Positions 1 through 7,711 of a DNA stretch of 45,145 nucleotides are shown here, in pieces. A model generated the notes under the pieces. It did not search any database. It saw nothing but the letters and a program-made list of their open reading frames with translations, and was not told where the DNA came from. The translations under genes and the position numbers were made by a program. Source of the DNA: an uncultured Bacteroidia bacterium (GTDB taxonomy: Bacteria > Bacteroidota > Bacteroidia > J057 > CALLMJ01). The stretch lies in the NCBI GenBank assembly GCA_938006875.1, contig CALLMJ010000022.1, forward strand, positions 1 through 45,145, read 5' to 3'. How positions within the stretch are numbered: position 1 is the first letter of the stretch; each line of letters starts with the position of its first letter.

Positions 1-153
1 TAGGTCTGGGGTAGCGCCTACGAGCGAATATTGAACGCAAGTACCATCCAGTGGAGAAACGGGTATCGCGTTCATACAGTCATCATTAGCAGGCTGTGCG
101 ACGACAAAATAAGACCAAATCAAGCTAATAAGAAAAAAATATAACTTTTTCAT
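1..153 (-). CDS. Secreted protein, N-terminal part only (runs off the window)
   Basis: An open frame of 51 codons starts at ATG 153 and is still open at base 1. Its first 20 residues (MKKLYFFLISLIWSYFVVAQ) form a typical signal peptide ending in VAQ. The mature part begins PANDDCMNAIPV. An N-terminal PANDDC..A motif is common in secreted, often T9SS-exported or adhesin-like, Bacteroidota proteins; that is family knowledge and not proof of function here. The start lies 5 bases downstream of the stop of the next gene on the same strand, so the two are probably co-transcribed. The catalytic or binding part of the protein is outside the window, so I name no function. Confidence 0.75.
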   Translation of the reverse strand, partial: MKKLYFFLISLIWSYFVVAQPANDDCMNAIPVSPLDGTCVQYSLVGATPDL

Positions 154-158
154 ATTCA

Positions 159-614
159 TTAGTTTTTGATGGATTTAGTATTGATATTTTCAACGGCTTT
201 AACATTTTGAAAAGGTTTTACATTTTTAGCTATACGGTTCATATTCAAGCGTTCCTGCATAGCTATAAGCGAAATTTCCGCTTGGTCTTTTTCAAAATAA
301 TTGTATTGAAAAGTGATATAATAAGGTTGTCCAGGGGTGAGGTTATCAAATAAAAAATCAGCGTTTTTAGAAGTTTTATTTTTTTCATAATAACTAACCA
401 CTGTTCCTGTTTCAGAACCTGACCTTAAATCTAGATTGTTTAATCCTTCCGTACTAATTTGTAGATAAGGCGTTTTAGCCTCAAAATGTAAAAAAGTGTT
501 CTCTTTTTGATACACTATGGTTGATTTCTCATCATACTGAATAGGAATTCTTTTTTGTGCAAAGCAGATTCCCGATACCCAGAAAAGCAAGGAATATAAA
601 ATTATGTATTTCAT
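159..614 (-). CDS. Small secreted protein of unknown function
   Basis: This is a 151-residue protein if started at ATG 614, which gives a clean signal peptide (MKYIILYSLLFWVSGICFAQ). The frame is open 16 codons further upstream (to 662), but a promoter-like TAAATTTG box at 639-646 lies inside that extension, so the inner ATG is preferred. The mature part is rich in polar residues and mixed beta-type sequence with no motif I recognise. It is followed after 5 bases by the partial secreted protein at 1-153, suggesting a two-gene envelope operon. No function can be assigned from sequence alone. Confidence 0.65.
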   Translation of the reverse strand: MKYIILYSLLFWVSGICFAQKRIPIQYDEKSTIVYQKENTFLHFEAKTPYLQISTEGLNNLDLRSGSETGTVVSYYEKNKTSKNADFLFDNLTPGQPYYITFQYNYFEKDQAEISLIAMQERLNMNRIAKNVKPFQNVKAVENINTKSIKN

Positions 615-638
615 TTTGATAATTTTTATTTTAACCTG

Positions 639-646
639 CAAATTTA
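639..646 (-). promoter_or_regulatory. Bacteroidota -7 box for the secreted-protein pair
   Basis: Read on the minus strand this is TAAATTTG, matching the TAnnTTTG consensus, with a TTTG roughly 18-19 bases upstream that could be the -33 element. It lies 24 bases before ATG 614 and supports that start over the longer frame. Confidence 0.5.
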
Positions 647-807
647 AAATATTTTTTAGCAAAACAAAAAACTATTTTTTTAAGCAAATGTGGAAAATTT
701 TTATAAACTTCAATTAACACGTCTAACAATCTTACAATTCTTAAAAAATTTAAATGTTCTTTGTTTACAAATTTTGTTACTATATTTACCGTCGAAATTT
801 TGAGTTT

Positions 808-2700
808 ATGCAACGGTTTATTAAAACTTTTAAAGATTATGAACAATTTTATAAAGAAAGCATAGAAAATCCGGAGTCTTTTTGGGAAAGTATTGCTAAA
901 GAGTTTTATTGGAGAGAAAATTGGGAAAAAGTATTAGAATGGGAATTCCATACTCCAAATGTCCAATGGTTTGTGAATGGAAAATGTAATTTATCAGAAA
1001 ATTGTTTGGATAGACATTTAGAAAATAAAGCCAACCAAATCGCCTTAATATGGGAATCCAATGACCCTAAAGTAGCTTCCAAAATCATGACCTATCAAGA
1101 GCTTTATGTTCAGGTTTGTAAATTTTCGAATGTATTGAAAAGTCTGGGTATAAAAAAAGGTGATAGAATTTGTATTTACATGCCTATGTCCTTAGAAGTT
1201 GTAATAGCGATGTTAGCCTGCACGAGAATAGGAGCTATCCATTCAGTAGTTTTTGCGGGATTTTCTGCGGCTTCTTTAGCGGATCGTATCAATGATGCAG
1301 AGTGTTCGCTGTTAATTACCGCAGACGGGTTCCACAGAGGTGAAAAATATATATCCCTAAAATCTATCGCAGACGACGCATCATACATTTGCCCAAGTAT
1401 TCAAAAAACGATAGTTTTAAAACATTCCAATACAGAAATTTCATGGAAATCCTCAAAAGATTTATGGTGGCATGAACTAATGCAAAATGTCTCCGAAAAT
1501 TGTCAACCAGAACCTATGGATTCAGAAGACCCTCTCTTTATATTATATACTTCTGGCTCAACAGGTAAACCTAAAGGCGTTCTGCATACTACTGGTGGCT
1601 ATATGGTTTATGTGGGTTATACCTTTAAAAATGTATTCCAGTACGAAGAAGGAGATATTTTTTGGTGTACGGCTGATGTAGGATGGATTACAGGGCATAG
1701 CTATTTAGTGTATGGTCCTTTATTGAATGGAGCTACAACTGTACTTTTTGAAGGGATACCCACTTACCCTGACCACGGCAGATTTTGGGACGTTATAGAT
1801 AAACATAAAGTGAACATTTTGTACACCGCTCCTACTGCGATACGTGCATTAGAACAATTTGGAAATGAAATTTTTAAAACCAAAGATTTATCTTCATTAA
1901 AGGTGTTAGGGACTGTGGGGGAACCTATCAATGAAGACGCTTGGCAATGGTATTACGAAAATGTAGGAAAAAAACGTTGCCCAATTACTGATACTTGGTG
2001 GCAAACCGAAACTGGTGGTATTTTGATTGCCCCTATTCCCGGAGTGACTCCCTTAAAACCTGCTTTTGCTACTTTACCACTGCCCGGTATTCAACCCGTT
2101 TTATTAGACGAAAAAGGAAATGAAATTCATGGAAATGATGTAGAAGGGAATTTATGTATCAAATTTCCATGGCCTTCTATGGCACGTACAGTTTACCGCA
2201 ATCACGAACGATTCAAACAAACCTATTTTTCTACATACCCTAACTATTATTTTACGGGAGATGGTGCGAAAAGAGATAAAGAAGGTTACTATCGTATCAT
2301 AGGCCGAGTAGATGATGTCATCAATGTTTCAGGACATAGAATAGGTACAGGAGAATTGGAAGATGTTATCAATATGCATTCCGCTGTGGTTGAGTCTGCT
2401 GTTGTAGGCTATCCTCACGACATCAAGGGACAAGGAATTTATGCTTTTGTAGTTTGTGTAGGACCCGTTGATGAAGAAGCACTTGTTAGGGAAATTCAAA
2501 CTTTGATTATAGAAAAAATTGGTGTGTTCTCTAAATTAGACAAACTCCAAGTCGTAAAAGGTTTACCCAAAACTCGCTCAGGGAAAATCATGCGTAGAAT
2601 CCTAAGAAAAATTGCAGAGGGAGATACAACAAACTTGGGCGATACCTCTACTTTATTAGACCCAAGCATCGTCGATTTAATCAAAACTGAAGCAAAGTAG
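808..2700 (+). CDS. acsA: Acetyl-CoA synthetase (AMP-forming)
   Basis: This enzyme makes acetyl-CoA from acetate, ATP and CoA through acetyl-AMP, in the cytoplasm. The protein is 630 residues from ATG 808, close to the usual family length of about 630-650. Visible motifs are the phosphate-binding loop YTSGSTGKPKG (247-257), the TDTWWQTETGG adenylate motif, the hinge region GRVDDVINVSGHRIG, and KTRSGKIMRR near the C-terminus, which holds the lysine that is acetylated for control in characterised homologues. An upstream in-frame extension to 754 reads like non-coding sequence and was dropped. The gene stands alone, facing away from the secreted-protein pair, with its promoter in the 615-807 interval. 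The family assignment is very secure; the acetate preference is inferred from overall similarity. Confidence 0.95.
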   Translation: MQRFIKTFKDYEQFYKESIENPESFWESIAKEFYWRENWEKVLEWEFHTPNVQWFVNGKCNLSENCLDRHLENKANQIALIWESNDPKVASKIMTYQELYVQVCKFSNVLKSLGIKKGDRICIYMPMSLEVVIAMLACTRIGAIHSVVFAGFSAASLADRINDAECSLLITADGFHRGEKYISLKSIADDASYICPSIQKTIVLKHSNTEISWKSSKDLWWHELMQNVSENCQPEPMDSEDPLFILYTSGSTGKPKGVLHTTGGYMVYVGYTFKNVFQYEEGDIFWCTADVGWITGHSYLVYGPLLNGATTVLFEGIPTYPDHGRFWDVIDKHKVNILYTAPTAIRALEQFGNEIFKTKDLSSLKVLGTVGEPINEDAWQWYYENVGKKRCPITDTWWQTETGGILIAPIPGVTPLKPAFATLPLPGIQPVLLDEKGNEIHGNDVEGNLCIKFPWPSMARTVYRNHERFKQTYFSTYPNYYFTGDGAKRDKEGYYRIIGRVDDVINVSGHRIGTGELEDVINMHSAVVESAVVGYPHDIKGQGIYAFVVCVGPVDEEALVREIQTLIIEKIGVFSKLDKLQVVKGLPKTRSGKIMRRILRKIAEGDTTNLGDTSTLLDPSIVDLIKTEAK

Positions 2701-2773
2701 TAAAAAGTTTTTGTAGATTAAGAATTTGGTCATAAATAATTCACCTAATTGATTTACAAACTTAAAAAATACT

Positions 2774-2781
2774 TACTTTTG
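2774..2781 (+). promoter_or_regulatory. -7 box for the 2790-6307 operon
   Basis: TACTTTTG matches TAnnTTTG and ends only 8 bases before ATG 2790, so the predicted transcript would have an extremely short leader. Confidence 0.55.
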
Positions 2782-2789
2782 CAGGAAAA

Positions 2790-3341
2790 ATGAATTGGTT
2801 TAAATATTTTGTGGGATTTATGTTTTTGATGTATTTACAAAGCCTTTATGCTCAACAAGATACAACAAAAACCAAAACCAAACAAGAACGCGATAAAAAT
2901 ATAACAAGTTTTCAAGAAAAACAAGACGCTATTATTCAGTTGATTGAACAACAAAAAGCTCCATTAGATAAAATTTTAGTTACTGTTGAACACCACCAAA
3001 AAATTTTGGCTCAATGGTCTGACTTATTGAGAAGCCCCAAGAAAGTTGAACAATATCGTTATGAAGCTCGTGATTCTGTGTATAATATTCGCAAATATGT
3101 TGACAAAGAACTCACTAAACTTAAAGATTTGTATATTAAATGGCAACCATTTTCTTATGATTTAATGGCTGTTTTTACACGTTATGGAGAACTTTTAGTA
3201 CTTGAAAAAGTAGATGAAAAACTCAAAAAAATGATTTTAGCCTATAGAGAACATACCGATAAAATTACCAAAATTTTGAATATTGCTGAAGATATTAATA
3301 ACGAGTGTGGCTATTTATTGGATTCTAAATTAAAACAATGA
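2790..3341 (+). CDS. Secreted helical protein of unknown function
   Basis: This 183-residue protein starts with a signal peptide (about residues 1-21, ending SLYAQ). The rest is strongly charged and likely helical or coiled-coil, rich in Lys, Glu and Gln, with no cysteine-based lipobox and no catalytic motif I recognise. It is the first gene of a five-gene run: its stop overlaps the next start (ATGA at 3338-3341), which implies translational coupling with the FAH-family hydrolase. I do not recognise the family; a periplasmic structural or adaptor role would be a guess. Confidence 0.7.
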   Translation: MNWFKYFVGFMFLMYLQSLYAQQDTTKTKTKQERDKNITSFQEKQDAIIQLIEQQKAPLDKILVTVEHHQKILAQWSDLLRSPKKVEQYRYEARDSVYNIRKYVDKELTKLKDLYIKWQPFSYDLMAVFTRYGELLVLEKVDEKLKKMILAYREHTDKITKILNIAEDINNECGYLLDSKLKQ

Positions 3342-3955
3342 AAATTATTTGTATTGGTAGAAATTACGTTGAACATGCACAAGAATTGAAAAATGCAGTT
3401 CCTGATGAACCCGTAGTATTTTTAAAACCTGATACTGCTTTAATGAAAAATGGAGAAAAATTTTGGATACCTCCTTTTTCCAATGATATTCATTATGAAT
3501 GTGAATTGGTATTAAGAATTGGACGCCAAGGAAAGTTTATACAGCCTAAATTTGCTCATACTTATATTGATAGCGTAAGTTTAGGAATTGATTTCACTGC
3601 TCGTGATTTACAAAATGAACTCAAAAAAAAAGGGTTGCCTTGGGAAAAAGCCAAAGCATTTAATAATTCTGCTTTATGCTCTGATATTTTTATTCCATTT
3701 GAGAACTTTCGTGATATACAAGATGTTCATTTTATATTAAAAGTGAATGGCGAGATGCGTCAAATAGGACATACAAAAAATATGATTTTTCCAGTTATAA
3801 GTATCATTGAACATATCTCCCAATTTTTTGTTATTAAAACAGGTGATTTGATTTATACCGGTACACCAGCAGGTGTAGGAAAAGTTAAACCTGGCGATAA
3901 ATTAGAAGGTTTTTTAGAACATCAAAAAATGTTTGAAGTCATTATTGCAGGTTAA
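3338..3955 (+). CDS. Fumarylacetoacetate hydrolase family protein (acylpyruvase-like)
   Basis: At 205 residues this is the short, single-domain form of the FAH family, which cleaves or decarboxylates acylpyruvate-type 2-oxo acids with a divalent metal. The start MKIICIGRNYVEHAQEL is the classic opening of the family. The expected metal ligands are present in order: ECELVLRIG (Glu-x-Glu near residue 50), LGIDFTARDLQ with its Asp, and the substrate loop KGLPWEKAKAFNNSA. The TGTPAGVG signature lies near the C-terminus. Short members include fumarylpyruvate hydrolases and oxaloacetate decarboxylases, and sequence alone does not separate them. It overlaps the previous gene by 4 bases and is followed after 2 bases by the diiron protein. 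Confidence 0.88.
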   Translation: MKIICIGRNYVEHAQELKNAVPDEPVVFLKPDTALMKNGEKFWIPPFSNDIHYECELVLRIGRQGKFIQPKFAHTYIDSVSLGIDFTARDLQNELKKKGLPWEKAKAFNNSALCSDIFIPFENFRDIQDVHFILKVNGEMRQIGHTKNMIFPVISIIEHISQFFVIKTGDLIYTGTPAGVGKVKPGDKLEGFLEHQKMFEVIIAG

Positions 3956-3957
3956 TT

Positions 3958-4581
3958 ATGAATATATCAGAATTATTTCAAGAAAATCTACAAACTATTG
4001 TCCCAAACACAAAACTTCATGCAAAGTTCTTAAATACATTAAGTTATATGGAACATATTGGTTCCTATAAGATTATAACCACTCAACACAGTGAGAATAT
4101 TAATGAAATGATTTTAAAACATGCCGCAGAAGAAGCTCGGCACGGGTACTATTTAAAAAAACTTTCTCACAAAATATTACCTAACGAAAATCCTGATTAT
4201 ACTCCCAAACATTTGTTAGCACCTATTCATTCCAAACAGTATTTGAATCGTTTGGATATAAGCATCAATAGAATGCTCAAAAAATTTAATTTAAGTTCTA
4301 ACAACAAAAAGTTTGCAGCATACTTGTTAGTTACTTATGGTATTGAACAAAGAGCTGATAGCCTTTACCCATTTTATCAAAAAATCTTAGAAGAAAACCA
4401 AATAAAAATTTCTGTAAAGTCTATTATCTCAGAAGAAATTGGGCATTTAGAAGAAATGAATAAATCCCTAGAAAAATTTGGTAATGTAGCAGAAACTTGG
4501 AAAATTGAAGCTCAAAATATAGAAAATCAATTATTTATTGACTGGAATCAACAAATGGCACATGATTTGAAAAGTCTTTAA
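3958..4581 (+). CDS. Ferritin-like four-helix diiron protein, uncharacterised
   Basis: This 207-residue soluble protein has the metal-ligand pattern of the ferritin-like diiron superfamily: E32, E59-x-x-H62 (in EEARH), E130 and E160-x-x-H163 (in EEIGH). These sit on four predicted long helices, and all six canonical ligands are present. The family includes oxidases, hydroxylases and peroxide reductases; I cannot tell which applies. The EARHGYY context differs from ferritin and from rubrerythrin, and there is no rubredoxin-type Cys site, so it is not a full rubrerythrin. It lies in tight linkage between the FAH-family hydrolase and a small exported protein, so it may act on a small-molecule substrate of the same pathway. 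That is inference. Confidence 0.75.
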   Translation: MNISELFQENLQTIVPNTKLHAKFLNTLSYMEHIGSYKIITTQHSENINEMILKHAAEEARHGYYLKKLSHKILPNENPDYTPKHLLAPIHSKQYLNRLDISINRMLKKFNLSSNNKKFAAYLLVTYGIEQRADSLYPFYQKILEENQIKISVKSIISEEIGHLEEMNKSLEKFGNVAETWKIEAQNIENQLFIDWNQQMAHDLKSL

Positions 4582-4584
4582 ATT

Positions 4585-5109
4585 ATGAAAAACTGGGTTT
4601 ACTTTATGGTTATTTTGTTGAGTTGGGGTTATTCTCAAAATAAAGAAAATATAAAAGAATGGAAAGTTTATAAAAATTCCAACTATGAACTTCAGTACCT
4701 CAACAATTGGCAAGTTGAATTAAATAAACCTTTTGAAGATTTTATTGCTTACTTACGCCCTGCGGGTCAGGGGCTTCCTATGCGAGAAACTATTGTTATG
4801 ACTACAACTCCTATCACTGACCAACCTATTTATAACCTGGATAGTTATCAAAGAATTAAAGAAGAGGAAATTAAAAACCAAATTTTTAGGTCTGAAATAT
4901 TAGAAAGCAGAATCATCAAAAAAGCTGGAGTTTCTATTCATATTATTGTTTATAAAGGTGAAAAAGATGGAATGAAACTAAAATGGAAAGAATGGACTTG
5001 GTATAAAGACAAAAAGCTTTATCAATTGGTTTTTACAGCTCAAGAATCTACTTATGATACCTACATCCGTTCTGCGGAAGTTTTACAAGGAAGTATAAAG
5101 TTTAAATAG
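4585..5109 (+). CDS. Small exported protein, PsbP/DcrB-like
   Basis: This 174-residue protein begins with a short signal peptide (about residues 1-18, ending WGYSQ). The mature sequence opens with the pattern W.VY.NSNYELQYLNNWQVE and ends with LYQLVFTAQESTYDTYIRSAEVLQGSIKF. That layout resembles the PsbP/DcrB-type fold found in many small exported Bacteroidota proteins. The resemblance is by pattern, not by catalytic motif, and no enzymatic activity is implied. It is the fourth gene of the operon, 3 bases after the diiron protein and 10 bases before the amidohydrolase. Confidence 0.7.
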   Translation: MKNWVYFMVILLSWGYSQNKENIKEWKVYKNSNYELQYLNNWQVELNKPFEDFIAYLRPAGQGLPMRETIVMTTTPITDQPIYNLDSYQRIKEEEIKNQIFRSEILESRIIKKAGVSIHIIVYKGEKDGMKLKWKEWTWYKDKKLYQLVFTAQESTYDTYIRSAEVLQGSIKFK

Positions 5110-5119
5110 TTATCTAAAA

Positions 5120-6307
5120 ATGAACGTATTAGAAAAAATCCAAAAAAAATCAGAGGAAATTTTTCCTAAGATAGTTGAAAATAGACGTTTTTTACATGAA
5201 AACCCTGAATTAGCTTTTGAAGAATTCCAAACTTCTGAATTTGTTCAGAAACAATTAGATTTATTGGGTATCCCTTACCAAAAAGGCATTGCAAAAACTG
5301 GTGTTGTAGGAATTATAGAAGGTAAAAAACCAGGAAAAGTTATTGCATTAAGAGCAGATATGGATGCTTTACCTATATGTGAATCTAATAATGTGGACTA
5401 TAAATCCAAAAATGATGGTAAAATGCACGCTTGTGGTCATGATGCACATACAGCCTCTTTGTTGGGTACCGCCGAAATTCTCAATGAAATCAAAGAACAT
5501 TTGCAAGGAACTATAAAATTAATTTTTCAACCTTCAGAAGAAAAAACTCCGGGTGGCGCATCGGTGATGATTAAAGAAGGAGTATTAAAAAACCCTGATG
5601 TACATAGTATTTTTGGGCAACATGTCTCTCCCAATATACCCACAGGAAAAATTGGAGTTCGTTCGGGAATGTATATGGCTTCAGCTGATGAAATCTATTT
5701 GACAATTCAAGGAAAAGGTGGGCATGGTGCTCAACCTCATACTACTATTGACCCCTTAGCTATTGCTGCTCAATTAATCAATAACCTTCAACAAATTGTT
5801 AGTAGAAAAGCAGACCCACGCATTCCATCGGTTTTAACTTTCGGTAAATGTATTGCTAACGGTGCTACCAATATTATTCCAGAAACCGTGTATTTAGAAG
5901 GAACTTTTAGAACCTTTCATGAAAAATGGAGAGCTGAAGCTCATGAATGGATAACCAAAATAGTTCATCAAACTGTTGAAGCTTTTGGAGCAAAAGCAAA
6001 TTTGAATATTGTAAGAGGATATCCTGTTCTTTATAATGACGAAAAACTCACAGGTTTAACCAAAAATTGGATAGCCAATTATGTTGGAGAAAATCAAGTT
6101 TTAGATTTAGATTTATGGACAGCAGCAGAAGATTTTGCTTATTATACTCATGAAATTCCAGGTTGTTTTTATCGTTTAGGAACAGGAAATGAAATCAAAA
6201 AAACTCAATTTGGTTTACATACCCCCCAATTTAATATTGATGAAGATGCCCTAAAAATATCTACGGGATTAATGGCATGGATTGCCTACAAAGAATTATT
6301 GAATTAA
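5120..6307 (+). CDS. M20 family metal-dependent amidohydrolase (N-acyl amino acid type)
   Basis: This 395-residue cytoplasmic enzyme of the M20D group hydrolyses the amide bond of N-acyl amino acids (relatives are hippurate, N-acetyl-amino-acid and IAA-amino-acid hydrolases). The metal site is visible: HACGHDAH at 103-110 and PSEE at 138-141, with later H in FGQHVSP and the C-terminal LHTPQFNIDE. The dimerisation lid contains GKGGHGAQPH. The length matches the family. It closes the five-gene run that starts at 2790; there is no signal peptide, unlike the first and fourth genes. The substrate cannot be read from sequence. Confidence 0.9.
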   Translation: MNVLEKIQKKSEEIFPKIVENRRFLHENPELAFEEFQTSEFVQKQLDLLGIPYQKGIAKTGVVGIIEGKKPGKVIALRADMDALPICESNNVDYKSKNDGKMHACGHDAHTASLLGTAEILNEIKEHLQGTIKLIFQPSEEKTPGGASVMIKEGVLKNPDVHSIFGQHVSPNIPTGKIGVRSGMYMASADEIYLTIQGKGGHGAQPHTTIDPLAIAAQLINNLQQIVSRKADPRIPSVLTFGKCIANGATNIIPETVYLEGTFRTFHEKWRAEAHEWITKIVHQTVEAFGAKANLNIVRGYPVLYNDEKLTGLTKNWIANYVGENQVLDLDLWTAAEDFAYYTHEIPGCFYRLGTGNEIKKTQFGLHTPQFNIDEDALKISTGLMAWIAYKELLN

Positions 6308-6322
6308 GCTTTGCTTATTTAA

Positions 6323-6355
6323 GCGTGAGGGATGCGGCGCAGAAAGAGGCACGCC
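6323..6355 (+). repeat. Short GC-rich fragment related to the dispersed intergenic repeat
   Basis: The convergent gap between the amidohydrolase and the adaptor gene contains GCGTGAGGGATGC followed by AGAAAGAGGCACG. The same opening (GCGTGAGGGAT, then AGAG and GCAC) begins the longer repeat copies at 27102 and 32993. The fragment is far more GC-rich than its surroundings. It looks like a truncated or different-subtype copy; the match is short, so the link is tentative. Confidence 0.45.
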
Positions 6356-6368
6356 CAAATCATTTTAA

Positions 6369-7706
6369 TTAATCCTCTATATCTCTCGTTTTGGTTTTAA
6401 CTTCTTGCGAACTTGTAAATTCAGCAGGTTTTGAAACCACTTTCATGCTATCTTTTAATTCTTTAGAAACAACTATGTAAGGTCCCACCACGATTTCTTC
6501 ATTTTCTTTTAGACCGTCAACAATTTCAATATATTCATCATCACTGATACCTGTTTTTACAGGGGTAAGAAAAACCCTATTGTTATTATAACGATATAAA
6601 ATTTCTTGTGCTTTGGAGTTTTCTTTTTTTTGTTTTAAATTTATGGTTACCGCTTGAATGGGTACTGCTACGACATTTTCTTTTTTATCTGTATAAATAC
6701 TCACATAAGCAGACATTCCAGGACGAAAAGGACTTTGACCAGGACCTGGAATTAAATGTTTTAAATCAGGTGCATATTGATAACTGCTAGGATCAATCAA
6801 AATTTTAACGGTAAAATTGGTGATTTGGTCAGTAGTTCCAATTGCATTTTGAGAGGCAGAATAAGCAATATCTTTAACAAATCCTCTAAATTTTTTTTCT
6901 GGAAAAGCATCAACTTCAACTAAAGCAGAATCACCAATAGTAATATTGACTACATCGTTTTCATTAATTTCTACTTTTACTTCCATTTGGGATAAATCAG
7001 CAATTTTCATTACTTCTGTTCCTTGCATTTGACCCGTTCCTACTACCCTCTGACCTTTTGTTACTGGTAGTTTAGTAACAAAACCATTCATCGTAGAAAA
7101 AACACTGGTTCTTTGAAGATTTTCTTTGGCTTGTTTTAAAGAAGCATTTGCACTTTCTACGCGATAAAAAGCCGCTTGTGCTAATTTTTTATTGGCTTCT
7201 AACCTCGATTTTGAAATTTGATATTTTAACTTTGCGGCTTCATATTCTGTTTGGGAAACTACTTTTTTGTCATATAAGCCTTGTATCCTAAAATAATCTA
7301 CGGAATCTTGAACTAAATTGGTTTCAGATTGAGTTACATTGGAAAGAGCATTTTCATAATCAGATTTTGCAGCATTTAAACTTGCTTGTGCTTGTTCTAA
7401 AAGTGCTTGATAATTATCCGGTTTAATCACAAATAATAATTGCCCTTTTCTAACAAAATCCCCTTCTTTTACTGTAATTTGAATAATTTCTCCTGAAACA
7501 TCGGGTGCTACAGAAAGTTCTGTAACAGGTTGTATAGTACCAGATTCGGATACTTTGGATATTAATGTTTTTCTAACAGATTTTGCAATTTCTACCGTTG
7601 TAACTTTTTCTTTACCCCAAAAACCTAGCCATTTTGTGAGAAAAATTAACGCCAATAAAGTTACTAGTAAAATTCCGTATTTTTTTAGATTATTTTTCTT
7701 TTTCAT
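6369..7706 (-). CDS. Efflux periplasmic adaptor (HlyD/MacA-like membrane fusion protein)
   Basis: This 445-residue adaptor bridges an inner-membrane pump and a TolC-type channel. It has one N-terminal membrane anchor (about residues 9-28), then the split lipoyl half-motif (VAPDVSGEIIQITVKEGDFVRKG), a long coiled-coil hairpin (about 95-200), the second lipoyl half (TVFSTM-type VFSTMNGFVTKLPVTKGQRV) and beta-barrel domains. A C-terminal tail follows. It lies 5 bases downstream of the TolC-family gene on the same strand. No ABC or RND pump gene is next to it: the following gene is convergent, so the pump must be encoded elsewhere. MacA-type adaptors usually have macB adjacent, which makes this arrangement slightly unusual. 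Confidence 0.9.
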   Translation of the reverse strand: MKKKNNLKKYGILLVTLLALIFLTKWLGFWGKEKVTTVEIAKSVRKTLISKVSESGTIQPVTELSVAPDVSGEIIQITVKEGDFVRKGQLLFVIKPDNYQALLEQAQASLNAAKSDYENALSNVTQSETNLVQDSVDYFRIQGLYDKKVVSQTEYEAAKLKYQISKSRLEANKKLAQAAFYRVESANASLKQAKENLQRTSVFSTMNGFVTKLPVTKGQRVVGTGQMQGTEVMKIADLSQMEVKVEINENDVVNITIGDSALVEVDAFPEKKFRGFVKDIAYSASQNAIGTTDQITNFTVKILIDPSSYQYAPDLKHLIPGPGQSPFRPGMSAYVSIYTDKKENVVAVPIQAVTINLKQKKENSKAQEILYRYNNNRVFLTPVKTGISDDEYIEIVDGLKENEEIVVGPYIVVSKELKDSMKVVSKPAEFTSSQEVKTKTRDIED

Positions 7707-7711
7707 ATTTT

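Noticed and set aside
754-807. N-terminal extension of acetyl-CoA synthetase (18 residues from 754)
   Set aside because: The extra residues are not family-like, and the family start is at MQRFIKTF; the extension runs through promoter-type sequence.
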